Assembly: GCF_010868145.1 (NCBI RefSeq)
Contig: NZ_JAAGUY010000009.1
Span: 1-64,000 of the forward strand
Length of the DNA stretch: 64,000 nt
From: Nocardia cyriacigeorgica
GTDB lineage: Bacteria; Actinomycetota; Actinomycetes; Mycobacteriales; Mycobacteriaceae
Direction of reading: 5' to 3'
Shown: positions 9,100 to 17,925 of the stretch, piece after piece
Numbering within the stretch: position 1 is the first letter of the stretch
Layout: each line of letters starts with the position of its first letter
Notes under the pieces: model-generated
What the model saw: the letters and a program-made list of their open reading frames with translations, nothing else
Told to the model about the DNA's origin: nothing
Database searches by the model: none
Translations under genes and position numbers: made by a program

Positions 9100-9148
9100 C
9101 CCACTTCTAACCGCCCCTCGTGGGCGTAAACCCCCGTTTGGAGGAATC

Positions 9149-9961
9149 GTGAGTACTCACGCCGCACCCGAAAAGGCCTACGTCTGGCTGGACGGTGACG
9201 CCTACCGTGCACCGGCCGGCACCGGCATCCCAACCGATCCGTTCGCCGCCGATCCCGTCACCGGCTCACTGAAGTGGGATGCCTATGGCGGCATCGAGGC
9301 AGGCTTCGAACTGACCCCGACCCGGGACGTCACCCCGAAGCGGGTCTGGAACCGGCGCCTCGCCCCTTACAAGGTGATCAAGTCGCCGTCCGAGGAGCGG
9401 GTGAAGCTGCGGGCGGTCGACTTCTCGGTCGCCACCGCACTGACCACACTGCAGGGCGGCACGATCTCGCAGGTGAGCGCGGGTGTGTACCGGTGGAACC
9501 CGGGCGACGACGAAGACTTCGCGCTGCTGCTCGCCCTCCGCGACGAGTCCGCGAACCAGGTGTTCTGGTCGCCGTCGGTGACCCTGACCACCCCGCCGCC
9601 GCGGACCTTCGGTCAGGAGGAGCTGGACGGGTTCGAGTTCGAGTTGCTCGCGCTGGAGCCGTTCGTCCCGCTGACGAGCTTCAACCCGCTGCAGGTGTCG
9701 GGCACGATCACCCTGCCAGCGGGCACCACCGCTGGCACCTGGACCCTCAGCTTCGGCGGCCAGACCACGACGGGCATCACCTTCAACGCTGCCGACACCG
9801 CCGTGCAGTCGGCGCTGGTGGCGTTGTCGTCCATCGGCACCGGCAACGCGACCGTGACCGGTCCGGCAGGTGGGCCGTACAACTACACCATCAACGTGCC
9901 CGGCACGTTGACCGGTGACGGATCCGGCCTGACCCCGGCCGGAACGGTGCAGATCAGCTGA
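9149..9961 (+). CDS. Major tail (tube) protein with C-terminal beta domain
   Basis: A 270-residue major tail protein. The first 175 or so residues form the tube domain. The remainder (from about residue 190) is a Gly/Thr-rich repeat-type beta domain (TWTLSFGGQTTTGITFNAADT and onward to GPYNYTINVPG) of the kind displayed on tail surfaces. A ggaggaatc ribosome-binding site precedes GTG 9149. It is followed immediately by the tail assembly chaperones, supporting the role. Confidence 0.82.
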   Translation: MSTHAAPEKAYVWLDGDAYRAPAGTGIPTDPFAADPVTGSLKWDAYGGIEAGFELTPTRDVTPKRVWNRRLAPYKVIKSPSEERVKLRAVDFSVATALTTLQGGTISQVSAGVYRWNPGDDEDFALLLALRDESANQVFWSPSVTLTTPPPRTFGQEELDGFEFELLALEPFVPLTSFNPLQVSGTITLPAGTTAGTWTLSFGGQTTTGITFNAADTAVQSALVALSSIGTGNATVTGPAGGPYNYTINVPGTLTGDGSGLTPAGTVQIS

Positions 9962-10386
9962 TGGCGGCAACGAAGAGGACGGCAGCCGCGCGGCGCACTA
10001 CGCCCGCGGCTGCCCGCCGTCCACAGCCCGAGCCGATCGACATCCTCGCCGAGTTCAACACCGAGGAGAAGCCGCCGGTCCCGATCCGCCTCGGCGAGAT
10101 CGAGGCCGACGTGCGCCGCGGATTCTCCGGCGACGAGGTCGTGCGATTCCACCGCCTCGTCAGCGAGACGAAGTTCGGGGAAGTCTTGGAGCTGATCACC
10201 ACGAACGGCGCGCAGCTGTGGGAGTTCATCGGCTCGCTCACACCGGAATACGCGTCGAAGGCGCTGAACCGGATCATCAACGTGAGCGAGCTGTATGAGG
10301 GAAACCTGCTCGCGCCCTTGCCGGGCTTCGCGCCGAACCCGGCTGGGGCGCAACCCTCGCCCGAGTCCGCCACTACCACGGACTAG
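9961..10386 (+). CDS. Tail assembly chaperone (gpG-like)
   Basis: A 141-residue product, the short form of the tail assembly chaperone that coats the tape measure during tail assembly. The N-terminus is basic and Ala-rich; the body is acidic and helical. A GGGAAAC heptamer in frame at 10299-10305 allows part of the ribosomes to slip -1 and make a longer gpGT-type protein of about 272 residues. The location between tube and tape measure genes is diagnostic. Confidence 0.85.
   Translation: MAATKRTAAARRTTPAAARRPQPEPIDILAEFNTEEKPPVPIRLGEIEADVRRGFSGDEVVRFHRLVSETKFGEVLELITTNGAQLWEFIGSLTPEYASKALNRIINVSELYEGNLLAPLPGFAPNPAGAQPSPESATTTD
10299..10305 (+). promoter_or_regulatory. Programmed -1 ribosomal frameshift site
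   Basis: GGGAAAC read as G GGA AAC in the upstream frame, an X XXY YYZ heptamer. Slipping one base back gives GGG AAA, and the new frame begins directly after its own upstream stop codon. The arrangement matches tail chaperone frameshift sites of many siphoviruses. Confidence 0.85.
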
Positions 10387-10778
10387 ATCTCCGCGTTGCG
10401 CTGAAGACGATGCCGTACCCGGACGTCGCCGCCCTCATCGAGGACGCCGACGCCCGGGACGCACAAGCCGCCAGAGATTCCGAGAACCTGGCCATGCTCG
10501 TCGACCGCACCGATTTCCTGAACAACTTCGGCTACGTCTCGGGGATCACCGACCCGGAGGACCCGGACATCAAACGGGAACGCGCAGAGCGGTTGAAGCA
10601 CGGCATCAAGCCGCCGCCGATGCCGATCCTCGCGCCGGTCGCGCAGCGAGCACCGGAGATCAGCGCCGAACTGATCGAGCGCTACCGGGAAGCGCAGAAG
10701 CCCTACCAACTCCCGGAGAAGAAGCCGGAATCCAAGCTCGCCCAACTGAACAGGGCACGCGCAGAAGCGGGGAGGTGA
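10299..10778 (+). CDS. Tail assembly chaperone, frameshift extension (gpT-like)
   Basis: This frame has a stop at 10296-10298 and is open from exactly the slippery site to 10778. After a -1 slip on GGGAAAC it adds about 157 residues to the first 115 residues of the upstream protein. The only internal ATG (10410) has no good ribosome-binding site, so the frame is probably expressed by frameshifting. The conserved core (ALKTMPYPDVAALIEDAD and the C-terminal basic helix) resembles the T parts of other actinophage chaperones. Confidence 0.85.
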   Translation, partial: GKPARALAGLRAEPGWGATLARVRHYHGLDLRVALKTMPYPDVAALIEDADARDAQAARDSENLAMLVDRTDFLNNFGYVSGITDPEDPDIKRERAERLKHGIKPPPMPILAPVAQRAPEISAELIERYREAQKPYQLPEKKPESKLAQLNRARAEAGR

Positions 10779-10781
10779 TCC

Positions 10782-13700
10782 ATGGCCGGCGGCCGCATCG
10801 ACATTCTCGTCGCACCCGACATGCGGGAGTTCATTCCGCAGCTGCGGCGAGGCCTCGCCCCCGCGGTGGGCGTGGCAGGCGCGATTGGCGCCAGCATGGG
10901 CCTGGCCCTCGGCGGGGCGGCCGCGTTCGCCAAGGTCATCGAGATCGGCAACGAGTTCACCACCAACCTCAACACTATGAAGGCGGTGGCCTCGGCGACC
11001 GCTACCGAGATGGAGGCGGTCTCCGAACGAGCCAAGCAGCTCGGCAACGACATCACCCTCCCCGGCACCTCGGCCAACGATGCCGCAGCGGCGATGAACG
11101 AACTCGCCAAGGGCGGGTTCTCGGTCCGGCAGTCGATGGATGCGGCGAAGGGCTCGCTGCAGCTGGCGGCCGCCGCGCAGGTGGATGCCGCCGAAGCTGC
11201 TCGGATCCAATCCTCCGCACTCCAGGCTTTTGGACTGCAAGCGAGCGAAGCCGGACGCGTTGCCGACGTGCTCGCGAACACCTCGAACGCCTCGGCCGCA
11301 GAGATCACCGAAGTCGCCTACGCACTCCAGTCCGGCGGCGCAGTGGCCCACCAGTTCGGCCTTACCGTCGAAGACACTGCGGCGGCGATCGGCATGCTCG
11401 CCAACTCCGGTATCCGCGGCTCCGACGCCGGCACCCTGCTCAAGTCGGCGCTGCTCGCCCTCACCGACCAGGGCAAGCCCGCACGGGAGGCGATCCGCGA
11501 GCTCGGGCTCACCGTCTACGACTCGCGCGGCAACTTCATCGGTCTGCGATCGCTGATCGAACAGCTGGACACCGCGGCCGGGCGAATGACCCCGGAGATG
11601 TATCAGGCCGCGACCGCCACCCTGTTCGGCTCCGACGCCATGCGCTTGGCCGCGATCGCCGCAGACAAGGGCGTCGTCGGGTTCGACAACATGCACCGCG
11701 CGATGAGCCGCCAAGGCGCCGCCGCCGACGTCGCCGCTGCCAAGATGCAGGGCCTGCCGGGAGCGATGCAGACGGTCACCAACGCGGCCGAGAACCTTGC
11801 CCTGGAGGTATACGACCTCGTCAAGGGTCCGCTCGAGCAGTACGCGCGGGGCGCGGCCGAACGGATCACCTCGGCCACACCGACGATTGTTGCGGGCCTG
11901 CACGGCGCCGCGGACGCCGCGGTCGATGTCGGGCGGGCGATCGCCCCGGTGGTCGGCACGATCGCCGACCTTCCGGCGCCGGTGCTGGCTGCGGCCGCCG
12001 CCTTCGTCGTGTTCAAGACCACGGCGCTGGGATCGTGGCTGACGAACGGCGCGGCAGCGATGCAGCGGGTCGGAGCGTCGACGCTGGCCGTCGCGACCGC
12101 CAGCGGCCGCGTTGTCCAGGTCGCGGGCACCGGTGCCGCCACGCTGGGCCGGTTCGGGTCCGCGATCAACCAACTCGGTGCCTCCGCGCCTGTCGTGCAG
12201 CGGATGCAGACCTCGTTCCTCAACGCGGCAGCCGGTGCGAACACCTTCGCGCGCGCGCAGGGAACGATCGCCGCCGCCACGACCGGTGCGCGGGCAGCCG
12301 CAGGCGGATTGGTGAGCATGCTCGGCGGCCCGTGGGTGGTCGCGATCGTCGCCGCCGGCGCCGCGCTGTTCCAGCTGTGGTCGGAGATGAAGAAGAGCGA
12401 GGAGCACGCGAAAGCGGTCCGCAACGCTCTGCGCGAGATCGGGCAGGTCCGCAGCGAGCTGTCGGAGATCTTCGCCCTCAACAAGGGCGCCATCAACGAT
12501 CAGGCGATCCAGAACGTGACACGCCAGATCGGGATCATGAAGCAGTCCATGGAGGAGGCCGCGAACTTCCGGCCCGGCTTCTTCGAGAAGGGCTTCCAGC
12601 TGCCGTGGGCGTCCAACGCCAAGGACAAGGAGTGGTACGCCGACCGGTGGGCGGGCGCGAAGAAGCTCATCGACGACCTGAAGATGTCGGACCAGCAGCT
12701 CGCCGAAACCCTCTCCGACACATCCAAGTTCAACGACCTGACAGCGAAGCTGAACGGGATGGGCCAGGATGGCCGGTTCGCCGTGTCCGAACTGACCGCG
12801 CTGCGCGACGAGATCGCCAAGTCGCGGGACGTGGCACAGAACACGACACCGGGTTTTGCGACCTTGTCGCAGGCGGTGCAAACGCTGTCCGATCAGTCGG
12901 CGTCGGCGGCCGACCGCATCGACGCGATGAAGACCGCCCTGGATGTGCTGTCGGGCAAGCCGATCGCAGCCCAGGATGCGCTGGCGCAGTACAACGCCCA
13001 GGTCCGCGACACCGCCGCGGCCACCTCCGACGTTTGGGACGCGGCCAAGGGCTGGGGCGACGCCCTGATCGGTGTTGGTGGTCAGGTCAACACCACCACC
13101 GAGAACGGTGGCCGCCTCTACGACGAGCTGATGAAGATCCGCGACGCCACCATCACCGCCGCCGAGGCCGGGGTGGACATGGGCCCGGTGCTCGCGCAGA
13201 ACCAGGCTGCTTTCGCTGCGCTCGCGGCGGCGACCGGGTTGAACGTGGACCAGGTCGCGCAGATGGCCACCCAACTGGGCTACCTGCCGCGCGACATCGA
13301 GATCCTCGCCCAGCTCCGTGGCGCCGACAGTGTCGAACAGCAACTCACCGTGATCGAAGGGCTGCTGCGGGTCAACGCCAACGGGGTGGAGATCCCCGTC
13401 GAAGCCTTGACCGAGGAAGCGAAGGCGAAGCTCGACCAGGCTGGCGCCGCGATCGACGAAGTCAACGGCAAGCCCGGCATCGTGAAGGTGTCGGCCCCAG
13501 ATCTCGCCGCGGTCCTGGCTGAACTGCAGAAGCTGATCAACACGAACCTGCCGAGCAAGACCCAGAAGGTCGTTGTCGAATACGAAGACCGCGGCGCGGC
13601 GCTGCAACGGCAGGGGCTACCCGAAGGGTTCGTCGGGCCGGTCGTGCAGCAGCCGCGCGCCGACGGCGGCATCGACGGTGCCCTGCCGAGCCAGGCGACG

Positions 13701-15272
13701 ATCAAGTCGCCGCAGTCGCGGCTGTACCAGTGGGCTGAGCCGGAAACCGGTGGTGAGGCGTTCATCCCGCTGGCGACGTCGAAACGAGCGCGATCAGTCG
13801 ACATCCTTGGCCAGGTCGCCGGCATGTTCGGATTCGGCTTGACGAAGATGGCCGACGGCGGCATCGCTACCACGCGTGCCCTGGACTTCCTACGCGGCCA
13901 GTCCGGAAAGGACTACCAGTACGGCGGCGTCGGCAATCCCTCATGGGACTGCTCCGCGTTCATCTCTGCGGCCTACGCCTTGCTGAAGGGACTGGACCCG
14001 TACGTTCGCTGGTTTACCACCGAGAGTGATTTCGGGGCGCTCGGGTTCCTGCCGGGGCTGGACCCGACCGGGCGCGGGCTCTCGATCGGGGTTTACCGCG
14101 GTGGGGGAGGCCAGTACTCCCACATGGCGGGCTTGCTCGCTGGGACTCCACTGGAGTCCGGCGCTAACGGTGTCCAGGTGGGGTCCGGTGCCCAGTCCGC
14201 AGCGAGCGGTGAGCTGCCGCTGAAGTTCTATCTGCCGGCCTCGGCGTTCAATCCGCCGGAGTCCGGGGGAGGCCGACGGTCTCGCCGCAGTCGAACCCAG
14301 CAGGACACCTGGGATGAGGGCGACGACCTTGAGCTGGAATCCGCGCGGCTGTCGGCGCGCCAGGCGGCTATCGCTCGCGACGAAGCGCTCGCCGATCCGG
14401 ACAAGACTGCCGAGGACAAGCGGCAGGCCGAGATCAGGGCACGGCAGGCCGAGCTGCGGGTGCAGGAGATGGAGAAGGACAAGACCGAAGCCACCTCCAC
14501 TGGCGGTCCCGTGCCGGAAGCGCCGCCGCTGACCGGGTCGATGACCGATGACGAGATCCGGCTTGCCGACCTACAGGACTCCCTCGACGAAGCGAAGTTC
14601 GAGCGGGACGAGGTCTACGCCGACCCGATGGCCACCGACGCCGAGCGGGCTGCGGCGGACCGCGATGTGTACGGGGTGATGAACGCGATCGCTGCCGAGC
14701 AGAAGAAGCAGCGGGAATCGGCTGCGGGCGCCTTCGGCACTGGGAGCGGCAGCGTCGTCGACCTGTTCGGTGAGGCGGCGAAATCGTTTGTCACCGGACA
14801 GCTTTCCGACGTGCTCACCGTCGCCGGGCTGGGCGGGGATGTGAAGGGCGTGATCGGCGCCGGAATCGGGATCGCCGCAGAGCTGGAGAAGAAGCGCCGC
14901 GAGGACGCCCCGTCACCAGCGGCAGCCAGCAAGGAAGACCTGGCGAAACAGGGCCCGGTGGTGCCAGGCACAGCGAACTGGATGCAGGAGCTGATGAAAA
15001 CTCTCGTAATCCCCGCGGTGATCCGCGACTCCGGTGGACCCCTTCCGAACAACACCGCCGCAATCAACACCTCCGGCGAAACCGAGTGGGTGTTGACCGG
15101 CGCCCAGATGCGGGCCGCCGCCGCGGCACGCCCAGCACCGCAGCCGAACGTCGACGCCAGCATCCGGATCGACAACCTGAACACCGGAATGTCGGCATCG
15201 GAGTTCCAGCGCGAGTGGAAGATGGTGCAGCTCGACCAGCGGGACCGGTCGAGGGCGTTGGTGCGCCGATGA
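10782..15272 (+). CDS. Tape measure protein with NlpC/P60-like domain
   Basis: At 1,496 residues this is the longest gene in the window. It sets tail length and travels with DNA at infection. The N-terminal third is Ala-rich and helical, with hydrophobic stretches around residues 15-45 and 500-530. Near residues 1030-1150 there is an NlpC/P60-like cysteine peptidase segment with Cys1057 in WDCSAF and His1114 in YSHMAG, likely for local peptidoglycan opening. A long charged coiled coil follows (about 1180-1330). It overlaps the next gene by 4 nt. Confidence 0.9.
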   Translation: MAGGRIDILVAPDMREFIPQLRRGLAPAVGVAGAIGASMGLALGGAAAFAKVIEIGNEFTTNLNTMKAVASATATEMEAVSERAKQLGNDITLPGTSANDAAAAMNELAKGGFSVRQSMDAAKGSLQLAAAAQVDAAEAARIQSSALQAFGLQASEAGRVADVLANTSNASAAEITEVAYALQSGGAVAHQFGLTVEDTAAAIGMLANSGIRGSDAGTLLKSALLALTDQGKPAREAIRELGLTVYDSRGNFIGLRSLIEQLDTAAGRMTPEMYQAATATLFGSDAMRLAAIAADKGVVGFDNMHRAMSRQGAAADVAAAKMQGLPGAMQTVTNAAENLALEVYDLVKGPLEQYARGAAERITSATPTIVAGLHGAADAAVDVGRAIAPVVGTIADLPAPVLAAAAAFVVFKTTALGSWLTNGAAAMQRVGASTLAVATASGRVVQVAGTGAATLGRFGSAINQLGASAPVVQRMQTSFLNAAAGANTFARAQGTIAAATTGARAAAGGLVSMLGGPWVVAIVAAGAALFQLWSEMKKSEEHAKAVRNALREIGQVRSELSEIFALNKGAINDQAIQNVTRQIGIMKQSMEEAANFRPGFFEKGFQLPWASNAKDKEWYADRWAGAKKLIDDLKMSDQQLAETLSDTSKFNDLTAKLNGMGQDGRFAVSELTALRDEIAKSRDVAQNTTPGFATLSQAVQTLSDQSASAADRIDAMKTALDVLSGKPIAAQDALAQYNAQVRDTAAATSDVWDAAKGWGDALIGVGGQVNTTTENGGRLYDELMKIRDATITAAEAGVDMGPVLAQNQAAFAALAAATGLNVDQVAQMATQLGYLPRDIEILAQLRGADSVEQQLTVIEGLLRVNANGVEIPVEALTEEAKAKLDQAGAAIDEVNGKPGIVKVSAPDLAAVLAELQKLINTNLPSKTQKVVVEYEDRGAALQRQGLPEGFVGPVVQQPRADGGIDGALPSQATIKSPQSRLYQWAEPETGGEAFIPLATSKRARSVDILGQVAGMFGFGLTKMADGGIATTRALDFLRGQSGKDYQYGGVGNPSWDCSAFISAAYALLKGLDPYVRWFTTESDFGALGFLPGLDPTGRGLSIGVYRGGGGQYSHMAGLLAGTPLESGANGVQVGSGAQSAASGELPLKFYLPASAFNPPESGGGRRSRRSRTQQDTWDEGDDLELESARLSARQAAIARDEALADPDKTAEDKRQAEIRARQAELRVQEMEKDKTEATSTGGPVPEAPPLTGSMTDDEIRLADLQDSLDEAKFERDEVYADPMATDAERAAADRDVYGVMNAIAAEQKKQRESAAGAFGTGSGSVVDLFGEAAKSFVTGQLSDVLTVAGLGGDVKGVIGAGIGIAAELEKKRREDAPSPAAASKEDLAKQGPVVPGTANWMQELMKTLVIPAVIRDSGGPLPNNTAAINTSGETEWVLTGAQMRAAAAARPAPQPNVDASIRIDNLNTGMSASEFQREWKMVQLDQRDRSRALVRR

Positions 15273-16213
15273 TCGAGCCACCCGAGAACACGCTTATCGA
15301 GCTGGAGAACGCCGACGGCCAGTGGTGGACCCTCGCCGGTGAAGGCCAGTGGGACGACGACGTGTGTCTGGCCGACGAGGACGACGGCTTCGACTTCGAC
15401 GGCATGTACGAAGCGCCGGTCGAAGCGATCTACAACTCCACCGCGTTCCAGGTCGGCGCAACCTTCGGCGGGATCCGCGAGGACAAGTACGACTTCATCC
15501 TCGCTCTCCACGTTAAAGGGTCACGAGGTCGGCCGTGGAAACACACCGACTCATCCTTCCGCAAGGGCCTGAGTTTCCTGCGCGACTCCCGACTCTGGGT
15601 GACCACCACGGAATCGCGTCGACATCTGCCGATCCGGTTGGGCGGCAAGGTGAAGATCAAGGCCCGCAACGACCCCAACAGCGAGCAGTACGGGCTGCTG
15701 CTCGCCCCGATCGTGGGTGCGCATCCGCGGTGGATGGGCGCCCCGGACATCTCGACGTTCATCACGCAGACCGACACCACCGCGCCGGTCACGCCGCCCG
15801 AGACCGGGTATGTGACGGTGTCGAACCCGCTGCCCGCCGACTACGAGATCTACGTGAAGTGGGAGATCCAGGCCAGCGCCGCCGGCATGGTCGTCACCCT
15901 GCCGGACTACTCGTGGGGCAACGACGAGTACGAGCGCGCCGAGGAAGACGCCCTCCGCCGTGTGGAGCTGGCGCCGCTGCTCGCCGGTGAGCACCTGCTC
16001 ATCGACACCGACAAGATGGCGTTCAACGGCCAGTTCAACTCGTCCCTGGACACGGAGTTCCCGCAGCGGATGGGCGGCCAGCGCCTCGTCTACCCGATCC
16101 CCGGCGGCACTCCACCCACCCAGGTTCCCGTCACTGTGACGGGAGCGCCCGCGGGCACCGGAATCCGAGTCATCTGCCCACGTCCGTGGCCTCGGCCCTG
16201 GGGGTTGGAATGA
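15269..16213 (+). CDS. Distal tail / minor tail protein
   Basis: A 314-residue protein placed directly after the tape measure gene, the position of distal tail proteins that form the hub for the tail tip. Beta-rich, with a middle segment VGATFGGIREDKYDF and a Pro-rich C-terminus (about residues 285-314). The ATG overlaps the tape measure stop and the end overlaps the following gene (ATGA). Confidence 0.72.
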   Translation: MIEPPENTLIELENADGQWWTLAGEGQWDDDVCLADEDDGFDFDGMYEAPVEAIYNSTAFQVGATFGGIREDKYDFILALHVKGSRGRPWKHTDSSFRKGLSFLRDSRLWVTTTESRRHLPIRLGGKVKIKARNDPNSEQYGLLLAPIVGAHPRWMGAPDISTFITQTDTTAPVTPPETGYVTVSNPLPADYEIYVKWEIQASAAGMVVTLPDYSWGNDEYERAEEDALRRVELAPLLAGEHLLIDTDKMAFNGQFNSSLDTEFPQRMGGQRLVYPIPGGTPPTQVPVTVTGAPAGTGIRVICPRPWPRPWGLE

Positions 16214-17325
16214 CAACTGTCGAAACGATCGACTTCGACAAGGTATTCGGCGAGATCGCCGAACGCCTGAAGCGAGACCACGAGCGCCGCATCAAGCCGC
16301 CGCTGACCCGGATCTGGGACGCCAACGGCGTGCTCATCGGCGAAGTCCACAACGAGATCAGCGCGAAATTCACACTGCCGGAAAACGAAACCGGTCTCGG
16401 CGTCATCGAACTGCCCGCGAAGTACTACCTCGCGCGGTGGATGACCAACCACGACGACCGGACCACCGACAACGTCATCATCACCGTCGACAAGGACGGC
16501 GCCCGCTGGTCGGGGATGCTCGACGACCTCGAGCAGTACAAGGGCGAGGACGGCCAGCGTGTCGTCAAGGCCACCTTCAAATCCGACTACGAGCACCTCA
16601 AGCACATCTTGGCGTACTCGAATCCGTTCCTGCCGCCGGAGATCCAGTTCCCTCGCCTGTGGATCCTGTTCGGGCCCGCGAAATGGGCGCTGAAAACCAC
16701 CCTGTTCGTCAACCTCTTGCGGCTGCAAGGGCTGGACGGGCTGTGGACGCTGCCCGACGACCCGATGAACCCGGACGGCTGGTTCGATCTGGATCAGTCG
16801 AACTGGGCGCACGTGGTCGCGCCGATCGCCATCGAGAACGACAACTCGCAGTTCGCGATCGTGCACTCCCGCTGGAAGTACATGCACGACGTGAGCAAAC
16901 GGATCGTCGCCGACGCCCAGCTGACGTGGGAGCCGCGCCGCTACCTCGAAGGCGACCCCGAACCATGGCCGGGCGCGAACCTCCGGCCGGGAACGATCGT
17001 GTGGGACCTCGTCGACAACTCCGGGTGGGACACCGAAACCAGCTTCGGCGGGAACCTGTTCACCGGACTCGTGCGCGCGGTCACCTCGATCGGCTCCGAC
17101 GGAATGACCGAGGGCATCGACGTCATCGACGACCCCACCTTCCCACCGGAGTACGAGATCCCCGGCTGGAAGGGCACCATCCCACGCGCACCCGGCATCA
17201 TCCTCCGCGACGGCGACCGCACCGGCATCCAATCCAACTCGTTCCACTGGAAACCGGCCACCGACACCGAATTCGCCACCGGAGGGCACTCGATGCCGGG
17301 GGTTGTCGGTGCCCCTCTGGGATAA
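16210..17325 (+). CDS. Minor tail protein (ReqiPepy6 gp37-like), N-terminal part
   Basis: 371 residues of a protein I recognise as the gp37-like tail-hub family of actinophages, normally one chain of about 560-580 residues. The frame ends at a TAA (17323-17325) lying in the loop of a 20-bp palindrome, and the family sequence resumes in the same frame after the palindrome (17362-17916). ATG 16210 overlaps the previous stop and is preferred over an in-frame upstream GTG. The gene is either interrupted or recoded. Confidence 0.8.
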   Translation: MTTVETIDFDKVFGEIAERLKRDHERRIKPPLTRIWDANGVLIGEVHNEISAKFTLPENETGLGVIELPAKYYLARWMTNHDDRTTDNVIITVDKDGARWSGMLDDLEQYKGEDGQRVVKATFKSDYEHLKHILAYSNPFLPPEIQFPRLWILFGPAKWALKTTLFVNLLRLQGLDGLWTLPDDPMNPDGWFDLDQSNWAHVVAPIAIENDNSQFAIVHSRWKYMHDVSKRIVADAQLTWEPRRYLEGDPEPWPGANLRPGTIVWDLVDNSGWDTETSFGGNLFTGLVRAVTSIGSDGMTEGIDVIDDPTFPPEYEIPGWKGTIPRAPGIILRDGDRTGIQSNSFHWKPATDTEFATGGHSMPGVVGAPLG

Positions 17326-17345
17326 CCGGAGGGGCACCGACAACC
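17301..17345 (+). repeat. 45-nt palindrome with stop codon in its loop
   Basis: Left arm 17301-17320 and right arm 17326-17345 are complementary over 20 positions; the outer 17 bp are perfect and one inner pair is G-U in RNA. The 5-nt loop GATAA (17321-17325) contains the in-frame TAA. The element is 45 nt long, a multiple of three, inside a gene whose homologues read straight through. It could be a small inserted palindrome, a terminator-like hairpin or a recoding signal. Confidence 0.9.
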
Positions 17346-17361
17346 ACAGCAAGTCAACGAA

Positions 17362-17916
17362 TTGATCTCCGCGACGATCAACATGGTCGGCGACCTCATC
17401 GCCGCGGCCTTGTTCGTCCCGCCCGTCGGCGGCATGGCCGACGCCCTGCTGAAGCCGCTGTACACGGACGTGTTCTTGGCGTTCATGAAGTGGCAGGACA
17501 TCGGGCGCGCCCAGAAGCTCGGCTGGCAGCACTACTTCGAAACGTGGTGTGAGGGAAGCGACCGCGCCTACACATTGTCCGCGCTGATCGCCCTCCGTAC
17601 CGGGATGTGGCGAACAAGGGAGCAAACCACCCACTCCGTCACCGTCGCCGATGGGGTGGAGAACCTGCGCATCGGGCAGCGCGGTTTCGGCAACGCATGG
17701 CTCGGCACCCGCATCGGCACCACCGTGAAGGACTGGGGCAAGCCCGGCCGGGTGTACGTCGACCGCATCACCGAACTGGTGCTGGCCTGGGACCGCAAAA
17801 CCACGCCGAGCTGGACGATCACCGTCGGCCACCGAGAACCGGAGGACCCGGTGATGCAGGCGCTGGAAATGCTGCAGGAAATCACGTCGATCGCACGCGA
17901 TCTCGGCGTCGCATAG
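17362..17916 (+). CDS. Minor tail protein (gp37-like), C-terminal part
   Basis: About 184 residues continuing the gp37-like family sequence in the same frame as 16210-17325, from ELISATINMVGDLIAA onward to the usual C-terminus (SWTITVGHREPEDPV). The frame is open from 17326. The candidate starts, TTG 17362 and ATG 17383, have no convincing Shine-Dalgarno in the ideal window; the nearest purine run is inside the hairpin arm. It is therefore either poorly translated alone or reached by readthrough or bypass of the TAA. Confidence 0.7.
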   Translation: MISATINMVGDLIAAALFVPPVGGMADALLKPLYTDVFLAFMKWQDIGRAQKLGWQHYFETWCEGSDRAYTLSALIALRTGMWRTREQTTHSVTVADGVENLRIGQRGFGNAWLGTRIGTTVKDWGKPGRVYVDRITELVLAWDRKTTPSWTITVGHREPEDPVMQALEMLQEITSIARDLGVA

Positions 17917-17925
17917 GAGGAACGA

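Noticed and set aside
10383..13607. Very long minus-strand open frame opposite the tape measure gene
   Set aside because: GC-rich codon bias makes long antisense frames; composition is Arg/Gly/His-rich with no domain, and the plus-strand tape measure gene explains the region.
17320..17330. T4 gene 60-like ribosome bypass with matching GGA codons
   Set aside because: Take-off GGA before TAA exists, but the nearby downstream GGA (17328-17330) is out of frame and leads into a non-conserved frame; bypass is therefore only a weak option.
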